A stretch of 47,385 nucleotides of DNA from Phycisphaerae bacterium (GTDB lineage: Bacteria > Planctomycetota > Phycisphaerae > UBA1845 > PWPN01). Under the pieces are notes generated by a model. The model did not search any database and was not told the origin of the DNA. It worked only from the letters and a program-made list of their open reading frames with translations. The first letter of the stretch is position 1. The number at the start of each line of letters is the position of its first letter. The stretch is from NCBI GenBank assembly GCA_018003015.1, contig JAGNEZ010000050.1:1-47385 (forward strand). The letters run 5' to 3'. This document shows, in pieces, positions 1-8,182 of the stretch. Made by a program: the position numbers and the translations under genes.

Positions 1-2425
1 CCAGGCGATTGCCCGCCCGAAGCGGGGCGATGGGCTCGCCCATGCCGTTGGTGATCTCCACCTTGCCGGCGGAATCGAAGGTCAGCACGCGGCTGCCCTG
101 GGGCGCGCAGGCAACGACAACATCGCGGTCCGGCCCCTTAAAACGGCAGGCGTAAGCTCCTTCCCCGACGTCGAGTACTCCGGCCAGCCTGCAACCAGCC
201 AAAGTGGTGGCCAACGTCGCGAGGCAACGGTACCCGGGTTTGAGTCTGAAGTCGCTGCGGATCAGGCCGAAGTTCTGCTCACTTTCGTACGGATCGTTGC
301 CGTCGTTGCGGAAGTCGTACCAGGAGATGTTGGTCGCCACGCCGCTGGCCAGCGAGGCGAGGTAGATGCGAGCAACGAGTGATGCCTGGTTGCGCTCACT
401 GTAGCCGCTGACCAGCTGTGTCGGGAAGCCGATCTCGGTCAGCCACAGGGGTCTGCCTCCACCCAGTCTATGAGCGTCCTGGAGTTCACGGATGTAGCCT
501 TGGTCGTTCAGGCCTCCGCGGTAAGGGTGAATCGATAACGCGTCGAATTTCCCGCCCTTATCCATTGTTGTCTTGATGAAGGCACTGTCGATGCCCGATG
601 TGGAACAGCCCATCACGACGGCCTCGGGATCCTCGGCCTTGATGGCCGCATACGACTGGGCCAGTAGATCCGCGTACATCTCCTTGGGTCCCGTCCAGAA
701 GAAGATGTTCGGCTCGTTCCAGATCTCCCAGTGTTTCACCCGGTCTTTGTAGTGCCGGACGACCTGCCGAGCCCAGTTAGCGTAGTCGCGGATTCCCTCC
801 GGTGTGTTGGGTTTGGTCCATCCTGACCAGTAGGCGAGCAGGCCGTAGACCTGGATGCCATGTCGGCGGTGGATATCAACGACCTGATCGTAGAAGGACC
901 AGTCCAGTTTGCCCTGCCGCGGCTCGATCCGATGCCACTGGAACTCCTCCCGGGTCCATTTGACGCCCGCGCGCTGGGCAAGGGCGGCCACCCGGTTCAT
1001 GTTCTCGATGCCCTCGGGGTTGCCGCCCCACCGGTAGAGGTAGACACCCATACCGATGGGACTATTGAGGTCGAGATCCGCCGAGCCCACCGATTCCGGT
1101 TCCTGAGACACTCCGATAGAGGCGGGCGGAGTGGCGGAGCCCGGCGCCACCCATCTGAAAACCGCATCCAAAGCATTGAAATCACCCATCGGGCAGGCAA
1201 ACTCGTGGACCGCTGATCCACCGGATGCCGGCAGGGTCAGTTCGGTTGCATCCATCTTCGCGCGTTGGTCCAAACCACGAATGTCGCACACTAGCCGCCC
1301 GATGACCTCCTCCTGTCTCACGTTTGTCACCCGCACGGAGAACCGAGCTTGCCCCTTGTCGAGATGGGCGTCGGGCACAAGAAGCGTGTCGTGCCCCGGG
1401 GGCATCTCTGTGTCCACCTCCAGTCGCTTGAGCCGGATCTGGCCTTGCGCCGGACCGCTCGCCTGTTCAAGCCGGACTTCCACCATGCGCAGCGGAAACC
1501 GAACCACGCCGTCGTCTTGGCCACCCCGATGCTCCCAGTCCGTCATTGAGCCGAGTGCCACCTCAATCGTCTGCTCGCCCTTACCATCGAGACGACCGAT
1601 CTCGCGGGAGAAAACCTGGAAATGCGACCCCATACTCGCGTGGACGGCGACACCGGCCGTGTCGGTATCGAGCACCAGCCTCAACTTGACCGGCTTACCC
1701 ATCAGCGAGAAGTCCCGGCGCAGGCCTGGCGTATCTCCGGGGTTGAAGGCGAACCTCCAATTCCGGCCGTCCAGTTTGTTTCCGGCCCCGCCGCGGACGC
1801 TCCAGTGAGTGTTGCCGGAGAAGTCGTCCGGGACGTAGGTCGAGAGACCGGTGCGGTTTGGGCGACCGCTGGCCAGCAGTTCGACATCATCCAGCCGAAG
1901 CACGCCGACCCGCGGCTCGTCGCTGTTCTCGATGAGCACACCGAACCGTCTGGTCGGGAACTTGACCTTCCCATCCTTCGCCCCGCCCCAGGAGGATTGC
2001 CAGTGCCCGAGATCGACCTCCACTTGCTGCCAGTCGGCGAAATGGTATTCGAGCGGCTTCTGGAAGGTCTGGCCGCCGGCGTCCGTCGCTCGGAACGTCA
2101 GCTTGTGTCCGCCGGGTTTCTTGATCCAGAGCCGCACCGTCCGAGCCGTATTGCCTTCGGGCAGTACGAATCCGGCCTCGACGTAGTTGCCGCCGCCGGT
2201 AAAGTCGTACTGCAGAGCGAGGCACCCGCGAGCGAGGTGGCCTTCACGGCCATCCCATGCGATTGCTCCCTTGGCCCCGGGAAACTCCGGCCCACTATTG
2301 AAGTCCCAGGTTTTCGCCGAGCCCGCGTCGTCGAAGCTGATCGGTCCCGCCTTGAGTTTGGCGGCGGGCAGTGCGACCAACATGGCGGCGAGCCACGTCG
2401 TCACCCGTACACGAGGATCCACCAT
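1..2425 (-). CDS. Secreted clan GH-A glycoside hydrolase, 3' end beyond window
   Basis: An open frame runs from ATG at 2425 through the left edge (808 complete codons, no stop), so the C-terminus is missing. The N-terminus is a signal peptide (basic start, then a hydrophobic stretch to about residue 25). Residues about 30-340 look like two beta-sandwich carbohydrate-binding-type domains. From about residue 460 there is a TIM-barrel-like domain with the clan-A signatures W-N-E-P (acid/base Glu571) and L-T-E-I-G-F (nucleophile Glu664), as in GH39, GH5 and related families. It probably cleaves a plant or algal polysaccharide outside the cytoplasm; the substrate cannot be read. GGGAGG six bases upstream supports this ATG over an in-frame ATG at 2449. 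The gene is transcribed divergently from the acyltransferase gene. The fold call is confident, the exact GH family is not. Confidence 0.85.
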   Translation of the reverse strand, partial: MVDPRVRVTTWLAAMLVALPAAKLKAGPISFDDAGSAKTWDFNSGPEFPGAKGAIAWDGREGHLARGCLALQYDFTGGGNYVEAGFVLPEGNTARTVRLWIKKPGGHKLTFRATDAGGQTFQKPLEYHFADWQQVEVDLGHWQSSWGGAKDGKVKFPTRRFGVLIENSDEPRVGVLRLDDVELLASGRPNRTGLSTYVPDDFSGNTHWSVRGGAGNKLDGRNWRFAFNPGDTPGLRRDFSLMGKPVKLRLVLDTDTAGVAVHASMGSHFQVFSREIGRLDGKGEQTIEVALGSMTDWEHRGGQDDGVVRFPLRMVEVRLEQASGPAQGQIRLKRLEVDTEMPPGHDTLLVPDAHLDKGQARFSVRVTNVRQEEVIGRLVCDIRGLDQRAKMDATELTLPASGGSAVHEFACPMGDFNALDAVFRWVAPGSATPPASIGVSQEPESVGSADLDLNSPIGMGVYLYRWGGNPEGIENMNRVAALAQRAGVKWTREEFQWHRIEPRQGKLDWSFYDQVVDIHRRHGIQVYGLLAYWSGWTKPNTPEGIRDYANWARQVVRHYKDRVKHWEIWNEPNIFFWTGPKEMYADLLAQSYAAIKAEDPEAVVMGCSTSGIDSAFIKTTMDKGGKFDALSIHPYRGGLNDQGYIRELQDAHRLGGGRPLWLTEIGFPTQLVSGYSERNQASLVARIYLASLASGVATNISWYDFRNDGNDPYESEQNFGLIRSDFRLKPGYRCLATLATTLAGCRLAGVLDVGEGAYACRFKGPDRDVVVACAPQGSRVLTFDSAGKVEITNGMGEPIAPLRAGNRL

Positions 2426-2478
2426 GGCCGGCCTCCCATTGAGCCACATAACGGACACGCCACGCACAGGGCCAAAGG

Positions 2479-2507
2479 AAGGTAGCCTTATTCCCGGCGA
2501 TCGTCCA
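2479..2507 (-). promoter_or_regulatory. Putative promoter of the glycoside hydrolase gene
   Basis: On the minus strand TGGACG is followed after 17 bp by TACCTT. The predicted start site is near 2472, giving a leader of about 47 nt. The -10 match is weak. Confidence 0.35.
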
Positions 2508-2522
2508 GCACCTCTGACGGGG

Positions 2523-2565
2523 TTGTTACCCGGGGATGCAGGCTTATTACTGGCCGCATGCGGCC
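2523..2565 (+). promoter_or_regulatory. Putative acyltransferase promoter with a 14-bp palindrome
   Basis: TTGTTA (2523-2528) and TATTAC (2545-2550) are 16 bp apart. The perfect palindrome GGCCGCATGCGGCC (2552-2565) would lie across the predicted start site and could be an operator or an early mRNA hairpin. A 14-bp palindrome can occur by chance in GC-rich DNA of this length. Confidence 0.35.
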
Positions 2566-2630
2566 TGAGGATGGTACCATTCCCGCATCCGGTCAGGTCG
2601 GGGTGCCTCCGGCCGACCTTCGAGAGGATC

Positions 2631-3692
2631 ATGAGCAAGGACCGACACCTGACTTTTGACGCGTTCCGCGGCTTGGCGATACTCGCGGTAATCGCCCTTC
2701 ACTGCCTAAACAGGCCCCCGGAGCGAGCCGATGCGCCTGACAGCGCCCTGGCGGGCTTGAACCAGGCATTCCCTGTCTTGTGGCGACCGTGGCTGGTATT
2801 CGCCGTCCCGGTCTTTCTGTTCATATCGGGCTACTTCCTATGCGACACCAGAATCAACAGCTGGGCGGAGTACCGCGCGCACCTCACGAAGCGTCTGCCT
2901 CGTATTCTCATCCCCCTGGTCACCTGGTGGCTTGTGGGCCGGCTCATCCTGGCAGGGGTCATGATCGCCTACTTCCGCACGGCACAGACCGACATGTCCG
3001 ACGTAGCCCAACGGGAGCTTTACTTCAGGATCGCCTTCTTCATTCAAGGACCGTACTACTACCTGATTGTCCTGGCCCAGATGTACATCGTACTGCCGGT
3101 GCTAACCTGGCTGAACCGGATGGAGCTGGGGCGGCTGGGGCTGCTGGCCTTCTGCATCGCGTGGCTGGCTTTCCGGCAGCCGCGATTGTCGCAGTGGACT
3201 GTGCTCCTGCTCATCCCCTGGATGCTGTATTACCAGTTGGGAATGTACGTCGGCAGCCGCGCCACACTCAATTACCGCCGATACCGCAAGCTGATCGTGG
3301 CGGCCGTCGTGGTCTTCGGCTTCCTGGGTATCCTGGCGGGCCTTGCTCGACTCTGGGGATATGCGGCCGCACCCGCGGTGTCCGGAATCGCGCCCGTAGA
3401 AGCGGCCTATTCCTGTTCCGTGATTGTCTTGATGCTCTTGCTGGCCCAATCTCGGTGGGCACCTGACTGGCTGGTTTGGCTGGGGGGCTACTCGTTCGGC
3501 ATCTATCTGATCCACATGCTGTTCGTTGTCCTGGCAGTCACCCTGGTTCGCCAGGTGGAGTGGTTGTGGGCCTTCCATCCGCTCTATCATACCGTGGTGG
3601 CAACGGCCACACTGGTGGGGTCTGTGCTCTTCATCGCCGGTGTGCGGCGTGTATTGCCGCAGAGGATCTGCCAGCGGTTCCTGGGGTTCTGA
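2631..3692 (+). CDS. Acyltransferase-3 family integral membrane protein
   Basis: 353 residues. The N-terminus L-T-F-D-A-F-R-G-L-A-I followed by a helix ending in A-L-H is the start typical of acyltransferase-3 (OafA/NodX/WecH-like) proteins, where this histidine is essential. About ten hydrophobic segments follow, including F-V-x-F-I-S-G-Y-F around residue 65 and S-F-G-I-Y-L-I-H near residue 290. These enzymes move acyl groups onto envelope carbohydrates or small molecules from within the inner membrane; the acceptor is unknown. The ATG at 2631 is chosen because GAGAGG lies just upstream and the family motif begins at once. The frame is open for 148 codons further upstream, but that part is not family-like. 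The neighbouring secreted hydrolase gives no clear functional link. Confidence 0.88.
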   Translation: MSKDRHLTFDAFRGLAILAVIALHCLNRPPERADAPDSALAGLNQAFPVLWRPWLVFAVPVFLFISGYFLCDTRINSWAEYRAHLTKRLPRILIPLVTWWLVGRLILAGVMIAYFRTAQTDMSDVAQRELYFRIAFFIQGPYYYLIVLAQMYIVLPVLTWLNRMELGRLGLLAFCIAWLAFRQPRLSQWTVLLLIPWMLYYQLGMYVGSRATLNYRRYRKLIVAAVVVFGFLGILAGLARLWGYAAAPAVSGIAPVEAAYSCSVIVLMLLLAQSRWAPDWLVWLGGYSFGIYLIHMLFVVLAVTLVRQVEWLWAFHPLYHTVVATATLVGSVLFIAGVRRVLPQRICQRFLGF

Positions 3693-3796
3693 CATGCCCA
3701 GCCGCAGTATTCGGTGTGACCATGGGAGCAACGAGGAGCCACGCACTCCCTCCGCGCTGCGAAGAGGGCGCCCTTGCCGGCTGGCCGGTCGCCTCA

Positions 3797-3826
3797 TGGA
3801 CGGAGAAGGGCACCTCGGATTATGCT
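3797..3826 (+). promoter_or_regulatory. Putative promoter of the D-aminoacylase-like gene
   Basis: TGGACG (3797-3802) and TATGCT (3821-3826) are separated by 18 bp. The predicted start site is near 3833, about 35 nt before the ATG at 3868. Confidence 0.4.
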
Positions 3827-3867
3827 GTCTCGGTCAACCAACCACGGACTCAGACGGGGTGGCGAAG

Positions 3868-6579
3868 ATGAATACAGCACGATACATGTCCCGCTGGCAC
3901 GCCATCGTGCGGACCGGGCGACCAGGAAGACCTGAAGGTACTCTGCTTCTCGCGGGCATCGCTGTTCTGGCGATCGCCCTCTCCGCTTTCGGGCAGGCGT
4001 CCGGCGGACGTTCTGCCTCTGCCGGTAGCCGCGACCGCTTCGTCATCATCGTGGATCCGGCGGCATTCGGACCGGCTGCCCAGGTTTTCCAGGAGGAGTT
4101 GAAGCGGCGTTTTGCGGCCGACAAGAACGCACCGGAGCTCGTGCTGGTCGAAGGTGCCGAGTCGAAAGTGCTGGCAGCTAAGGTACTTGCCGTGAGGGCC
4201 GACGGCGGCACGCTTCCGCAGGGTCTGCTTGACGTCCGCTCCAGCGCCACCCCCGACAAGCCTTCGCAGGCCTTCATCGAGGCCTATCACTACCCCTTCG
4301 GAGCCATCGCCCGGGATCACCTTGAGAGCCCGGAATACAGCTTCAAGTTTGCCTCCTGGTCGGCTCTGCTGGCGATCAGCCTGCATCAGTCTCTGGCGTC
4401 CACGCGCGGCGGCGAGCGGGCCCTCTTCGGCGAGACAGAAATGCGTATGGCTACCGACGCCAATCCGCACTTGCCGCGTGAAATCCTCGGCAGGACGGTG
4501 CGTCTGGTCTGCCAGGAACCCAAGCCGCTCGCCACTGGCCGCGCGGTTCGGCTCGCGTCACTGGTGAAAGAGGCTGTAGCAGGCCTTTCAGAGCAGACGA
4601 GCACGTGTCATATGATGGGTGTCGTTTCGGAGAAAGTGATCGGGAATCTCGCCCAGCAGCTACCCGCCAAGGTTCTGATTCGAAAAGGGAACGAGCTCGC
4701 TCGGGCACGCACAGAGCGGGTACTCGGGATGCCCGTGACCGACGGAATGCTCCTTGGCAGCGTTGAGGTCCGCGTCTTCAAGTACGAGTACCCGGACAGG
4801 GAGTCCTTGAAGCTGGCCGACCGACTGGCGGCCCAGGCTGCCGGCCAGGAACCGCCCGACCAGGTCGGTAAGCTGGTCGCGACGGTTCGCCCTTCCCCAT
4901 CCGGCCTCTACGTCATCAGCGGTCTCGATCCGCTCGCGCCATACGTGATTCGTTTCATCGACACCAGCAAGGATCGCAATCACCCGCTTCGTCAGCTGGA
5001 CGAGGTTGCGTTCGTGACCAGCTCGCGCCAGGGCATCGTTCGAACCGTGCCGGGGAAACACAGCCGCTACCTGCCCTTGCCGGATGAGTATCGGCCGCCG
5101 CCGCCCGTTCTGCCGGATGCCAAGGTGATGGATTACGTGATCGAAGGGGCGACGGTCTTTGACGGATCGAAGGACAAGCCGCGATTCACCGCCGATCTGG
5201 GCGTGATCGGGGAGCGAATCGCGGCCATCGGCGATCTGTCCACCGTGACCCGTCGAGGCACAATCGTGGGCCGTGGCTTGTTCCTCATGCCTGGTTTCGT
5301 AGACATACACAGTCACGCCGATGACAACGTGCTCAAGGTTGCCGACGCCCCATCACACATCCGCCAGGGCATCACCACCGTACTGGCCGGCAACTGCGCC
5401 TCTTCTCCGCTGGGCATCGGCGCCTTTCTCGACGAGGTGGATCGCAAGGGTAGCCCGTTGAACCTGGCCGTACTCATCGGCAACGCTCCGGTGCGCGAGC
5501 GGGTGATGGGCAAACGCAAGGGATTGCCCACCACCGAGGAGACCTACCGGCAGAAGGAGCTGGTGGACCTGGCCATGGAGGAAGGCGCGTTCGGCATGTC
5601 CACCGGTCTGATCTACGCGATCAGTGAGCAGGCCTTCCCTCTGGAACTCGCAGAACTCGCCAAGCAGCTCAAGCCCTACGGCGGATTCTATGCCAGCCAC
5701 ATCCGCGACGAATCCGACGGTGTACTCGGTGCGGTCCGCGAGGCTCTGTTCATCGGCGAGCTGGCCGAGGTACCCGTCCAGATCTCGCACATGAAGGCCA
5801 ACCACAAGCGCAACTGGGGGGCGATGGAGCGTTACCTGGAGATCATGAAGGCTGCGCGGACGCGTGGCATGGACGTCACTGGCGACCAGTATCCCTGGCG
5901 AGCATCCGGCCCCGCGGCCCACTACACGCTCCACAAGCTGCTGGTCCGGGACGCGATCCGTGCCGGCACGCCCGAGGTTATCCTGCTCAAGAACATGCCC
6001 GGACAATACGCCAAATACTCCGGACGACCGCTGACCGAACTCCTCGCCGCCGAGAAGATCACGCCCCAGCAACTGATCGACCATCTCAAGCTAACCGAGG
6101 ATTCGCCGGTTCATGCGACCTACCTCTGCATCGGCGAGGAGGACCTGTGCCGGGCCATGAAGGAGGACATCGTCATGGTCTGCACCGACGCCGGGCTGGC
6201 TTCTAGTGCGGACATTGCCGGCGGCAAGGTGAGCGACGCCCACCCGCGCAAGTTCCGCACCTATCCCGAGTTCTTCGCCCGTTACGTGCGCGATCGCAAG
6301 ATCCTGTCCTGGGAACTGGGCGTCTACAAATGCACCGGACTGCCCGCCCAACGACTGAAGCTGACTGATCGAGGGGTGCTCAAACCGGGCGCGTTTGCCG
6401 ATCTCGTGCTGCTCGATCCAACCAAGCTCGACCCGGGAAGCGACTTCCGCGACCAGGCTCCGCCCCCCAGGGGGATCCAGTGGGTATTCCTCAACGGCCG
6501 GCCCGTTCTCAAAGACGGCCAACCCGTCGACCTTCTTGCGGGCAAGGCGCTCCGTGGTTTTGGACATGAGAGACCGTGA
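3868..6579 (+). CDS. Exported N-acyl-D-amino-acid deacylase-like amidohydrolase with long N-terminal extension
   Basis: 903 residues, far longer than the roughly 480-530 usual for D-aminoacylases. A signal-like hydrophobic stretch (about residues 25-45) is followed by about 370 residues I do not recognise, ending in a short beta-rich segment that resembles a carboxypeptidase-regulatory-like or fibronectin-like fold. The amidohydrolase barrel starts near residue 425. Metal-binding and catalytic residues of the D-aminoacylase subgroup are visible: H-S-H-A-D (His481, His483), the bridging Cys510 in G-N-C, His611 in S-H-I-R-D-E, His641 in I-S-H-M-K, and Asp774 in C-T-D-A-G. The likely reaction is hydrolysis of N-acyl-D-amino acids or related amides, outside the cytoplasm. 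The frame is open upstream to 3526, but that part overlaps the acyltransferase gene and is not protein-like. ATG 3868 has only a weak ribosome site. Confidence 0.85.
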   Translation: MNTARYMSRWHAIVRTGRPGRPEGTLLLAGIAVLAIALSAFGQASGGRSASAGSRDRFVIIVDPAAFGPAAQVFQEELKRRFAADKNAPELVLVEGAESKVLAAKVLAVRADGGTLPQGLLDVRSSATPDKPSQAFIEAYHYPFGAIARDHLESPEYSFKFASWSALLAISLHQSLASTRGGERALFGETEMRMATDANPHLPREILGRTVRLVCQEPKPLATGRAVRLASLVKEAVAGLSEQTSTCHMMGVVSEKVIGNLAQQLPAKVLIRKGNELARARTERVLGMPVTDGMLLGSVEVRVFKYEYPDRESLKLADRLAAQAAGQEPPDQVGKLVATVRPSPSGLYVISGLDPLAPYVIRFIDTSKDRNHPLRQLDEVAFVTSSRQGIVRTVPGKHSRYLPLPDEYRPPPPVLPDAKVMDYVIEGATVFDGSKDKPRFTADLGVIGERIAAIGDLSTVTRRGTIVGRGLFLMPGFVDIHSHADDNVLKVADAPSHIRQGITTVLAGNCASSPLGIGAFLDEVDRKGSPLNLAVLIGNAPVRERVMGKRKGLPTTEETYRQKELVDLAMEEGAFGMSTGLIYAISEQAFPLELAELAKQLKPYGGFYASHIRDESDGVLGAVREALFIGELAEVPVQISHMKANHKRNWGAMERYLEIMKAARTRGMDVTGDQYPWRASGPAAHYTLHKLLVRDAIRAGTPEVILLKNMPGQYAKYSGRPLTELLAAEKITPQQLIDHLKLTEDSPVHATYLCIGEEDLCRAMKEDIVMVCTDAGLASSADIAGGKVSDAHPRKFRTYPEFFARYVRDRKILSWELGVYKCTGLPAQRLKLTDRGVLKPGAFADLVLLDPTKLDPGSDFRDQAPPPRGIQWVFLNGRPVLKDGQPVDLLAGKALRGFGHERP

Positions 6580-6701
6580 CCCGGATCGGTCATCGCAGCG
6601 AGACCAGAGGAGCACTGCGACCGGAGCCGCCGACGCATCCTCAATGGGAAGCACACGGTTCACATCATCGACATTCAGCCCGCATCACTTCGCCCTGTCC
6701 C

Positions 6702-6730
6702 CTGACACGCGTCGGCGAGGGTAGTACAAT
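6702..6730 (+). promoter_or_regulatory. Putative promoter of the Gfo/Idh/MocA gene
   Basis: CTGACA (6702-6707) and TACAAT (6725-6730) are separated by 17 bp, a good sigma-70-type match. The predicted start is near 6737, leaving a leader of about 76 nt with no structure that I recognise. The rest of the 233-bp gap after the previous gene holds nothing visible. Confidence 0.6.
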
Positions 6731-6812
6731 GCGCGCCTTGGCAGGGTCTCCGCAGGCCGCGTGCCGCGCCGACCCGGTTCTGGACAGTTCACTTGGGATG
6801 AAAGGACACGAT

Positions 6813-8000
6813 ATGACCAATCACCAGGACGATCACTCACGGCGAAGCGTCATTGCCGGCGGCTTGGGAGTCGCGTCGGCCGCTCTGCTGGCTTCGGGGC
6901 GCGAGCGCTTTGCCCTGGCCCGGCCTGCAGAACCCATCCTGCAGCCTGAGGCCCTGAAGGTCGCTCCCGGCGAGGACATCCGCTGTGGGATTATCGGCGT
7001 CGGCGGGCGGGGTACAGGGGTACTGGAAGCGATCAACCATGTGGCCGGCGTCCGGGTGACTGCCATCTGCGACATCGACGAGGCCAAGGCCAAGGCCGCC
7101 GCCGCGAAAGTCGCTGCTGACCAGCCCCGGCTGTTCAAGGACTACAAGGAGCTGATCAGCTTCAGCCCCATCGACGTCATCTTCGTGGAGACACCCTGCT
7201 ACCTGCACGCCGACATGGTGGTTGAGGTGATGAAGTCGGGGCGGCACTGTTACGGTGAGAAGCCGATGGCCCTCAGTGTGGCCGACGTTGAACGGGTCGT
7301 TCGGGCGGTCGAAGCCAGCCGGAGGGTCTACCAGGTCGGAACGCAACTCCCCTACGCGGCCCCCTGGTTTGGAGCGATCAAGGCGGTCAATGAAGGCGCC
7401 ATCGGCAAGCCTATCCTGATCCGGGCCCACCGGATGAATGGCGGCGACCTGCCTCATCACATTCCCTGGTTCTTCGACCGAAAACAGTGCGGGGATATCA
7501 TCCTCGAGCAGGCGGTCCACGAGTTTGACATCTTCAACGCCCTGCTCCAGGACATCCCGGAACAGGCGTGCGGCTTCGGCGGCCAGGCCATGATGTTCAA
7601 ACCCGCCGGCCGGAACATACGCGATCACTACGCCGTCGTCTTCGACTACGGGAAGGACCGCAAGGTCGCCTATTCGCATGCCTACATATCCGTACCCAAC
7701 GTACCGTGCGACGGGCGGTCGGAGTTCGTTTACGGTACCGGCGGGGTGGTGGACGTCGAGTACGGCATGATCTACCCGCGCGACGGTAAGCCCCGGAAGG
7801 TCGAAGAGGAGCCGAAGGGCGACTCCACGCAATTGGCCGTCAACCATTTCTTCGAGTGCGTACGCAACGGCCGGCGCCCCCTGACCGATGTGACCCGCGG
7901 ACGCAACGGTGCGCTGGTCGGCCTCCTGGGCCTCAAGGCCCTGGATACCGGACGTACGGCAACCATGAAGGAACTGCTGAGTCAGGGATACTCAGCGTAG
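6813..8000 (+). CDS. Gfo/Idh/MocA-family oxidoreductase with Tat signal
   Basis: 395 residues. The N-terminus has a twin-arginine motif (S-R-R-S-V-I, about residues 9-14) before a hydrophobic stretch, as in the many exported planctomycete members of this family. The Rossmann nucleotide-binding motif G-I-I-G-V-G-G-R-G lies near residue 54. The family signature E-K-P-M-A follows near residue 148, and the conserved H-E-F-D segment near residue 238. Such proteins are NAD(P)-dependent sugar or polyol dehydrogenases or related enzymes; the substrate cannot be inferred. Start 6813 has AAAGGA six bases upstream and places the Tat motif correctly. The longer open frame back to 6576 overlaps the preceding stop and is rejected. 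Confidence 0.9.
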   Translation: MTNHQDDHSRRSVIAGGLGVASAALLASGRERFALARPAEPILQPEALKVAPGEDIRCGIIGVGGRGTGVLEAINHVAGVRVTAICDIDEAKAKAAAAKVAADQPRLFKDYKELISFSPIDVIFVETPCYLHADMVVEVMKSGRHCYGEKPMALSVADVERVVRAVEASRRVYQVGTQLPYAAPWFGAIKAVNEGAIGKPILIRAHRMNGGDLPHHIPWFFDRKQCGDIILEQAVHEFDIFNALLQDIPEQACGFGGQAMMFKPAGRNIRDHYAVVFDYGKDRKVAYSHAYISVPNVPCDGRSEFVYGTGGVVDVEYGMIYPRDGKPRKVEEEPKGDSTQLAVNHFFECVRNGRRPLTDVTRGRNGALVGLLGLKALDTGRTATMKELLSQGYSA

Positions 8001-8109
8001 TTGTCTTCACCGGTCGGCTGTCGCCTGTGACACCCTCGGCGAGTGGTGGGTAGGTTACTCCGTCTGCAAGCGGGTTGTCCGACTCGTGGAGCGGGCCCCG
8101 CTCACGACC

Positions 8110-8138
8110 TTGACGCAGTGAAGCACTGCGGCTAGATT
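8110..8138 (+). promoter_or_regulatory. Putative purF promoter
   Basis: TTGACG (8110-8115) and TAGATT (8133-8138) are 17 bp apart. The predicted start is near 8145, about 38 nt before the GTG start. This leader is too short for a purine riboswitch and none is visible. Confidence 0.65.
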
Positions 8139-8182
8139 GTCCTTTTAGCGTCGAATTGCCTTTTCAAAGGACGTACATCGGC

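Noticed and set aside
860-2485. Several long plus-strand open frames opposite the glycoside hydrolase
   Set aside because: They are GC-driven antisense shadows. The minus strand carries a continuous 808-codon frame with catalytic motifs.
2187-2630. 148-residue N-terminal extension of the acyltransferase frame
   Set aside because: It overlaps the divergent gene's 5' end, is not protein-like, and the family N-terminus with a good ribosome site starts at 2631.
6737-6812. Riboswitch in the Gfo/Idh/MocA leader, and in the 158-nt coaE leader
   Set aside because: No recognised aptamer core or terminator pair is visible in either leader.
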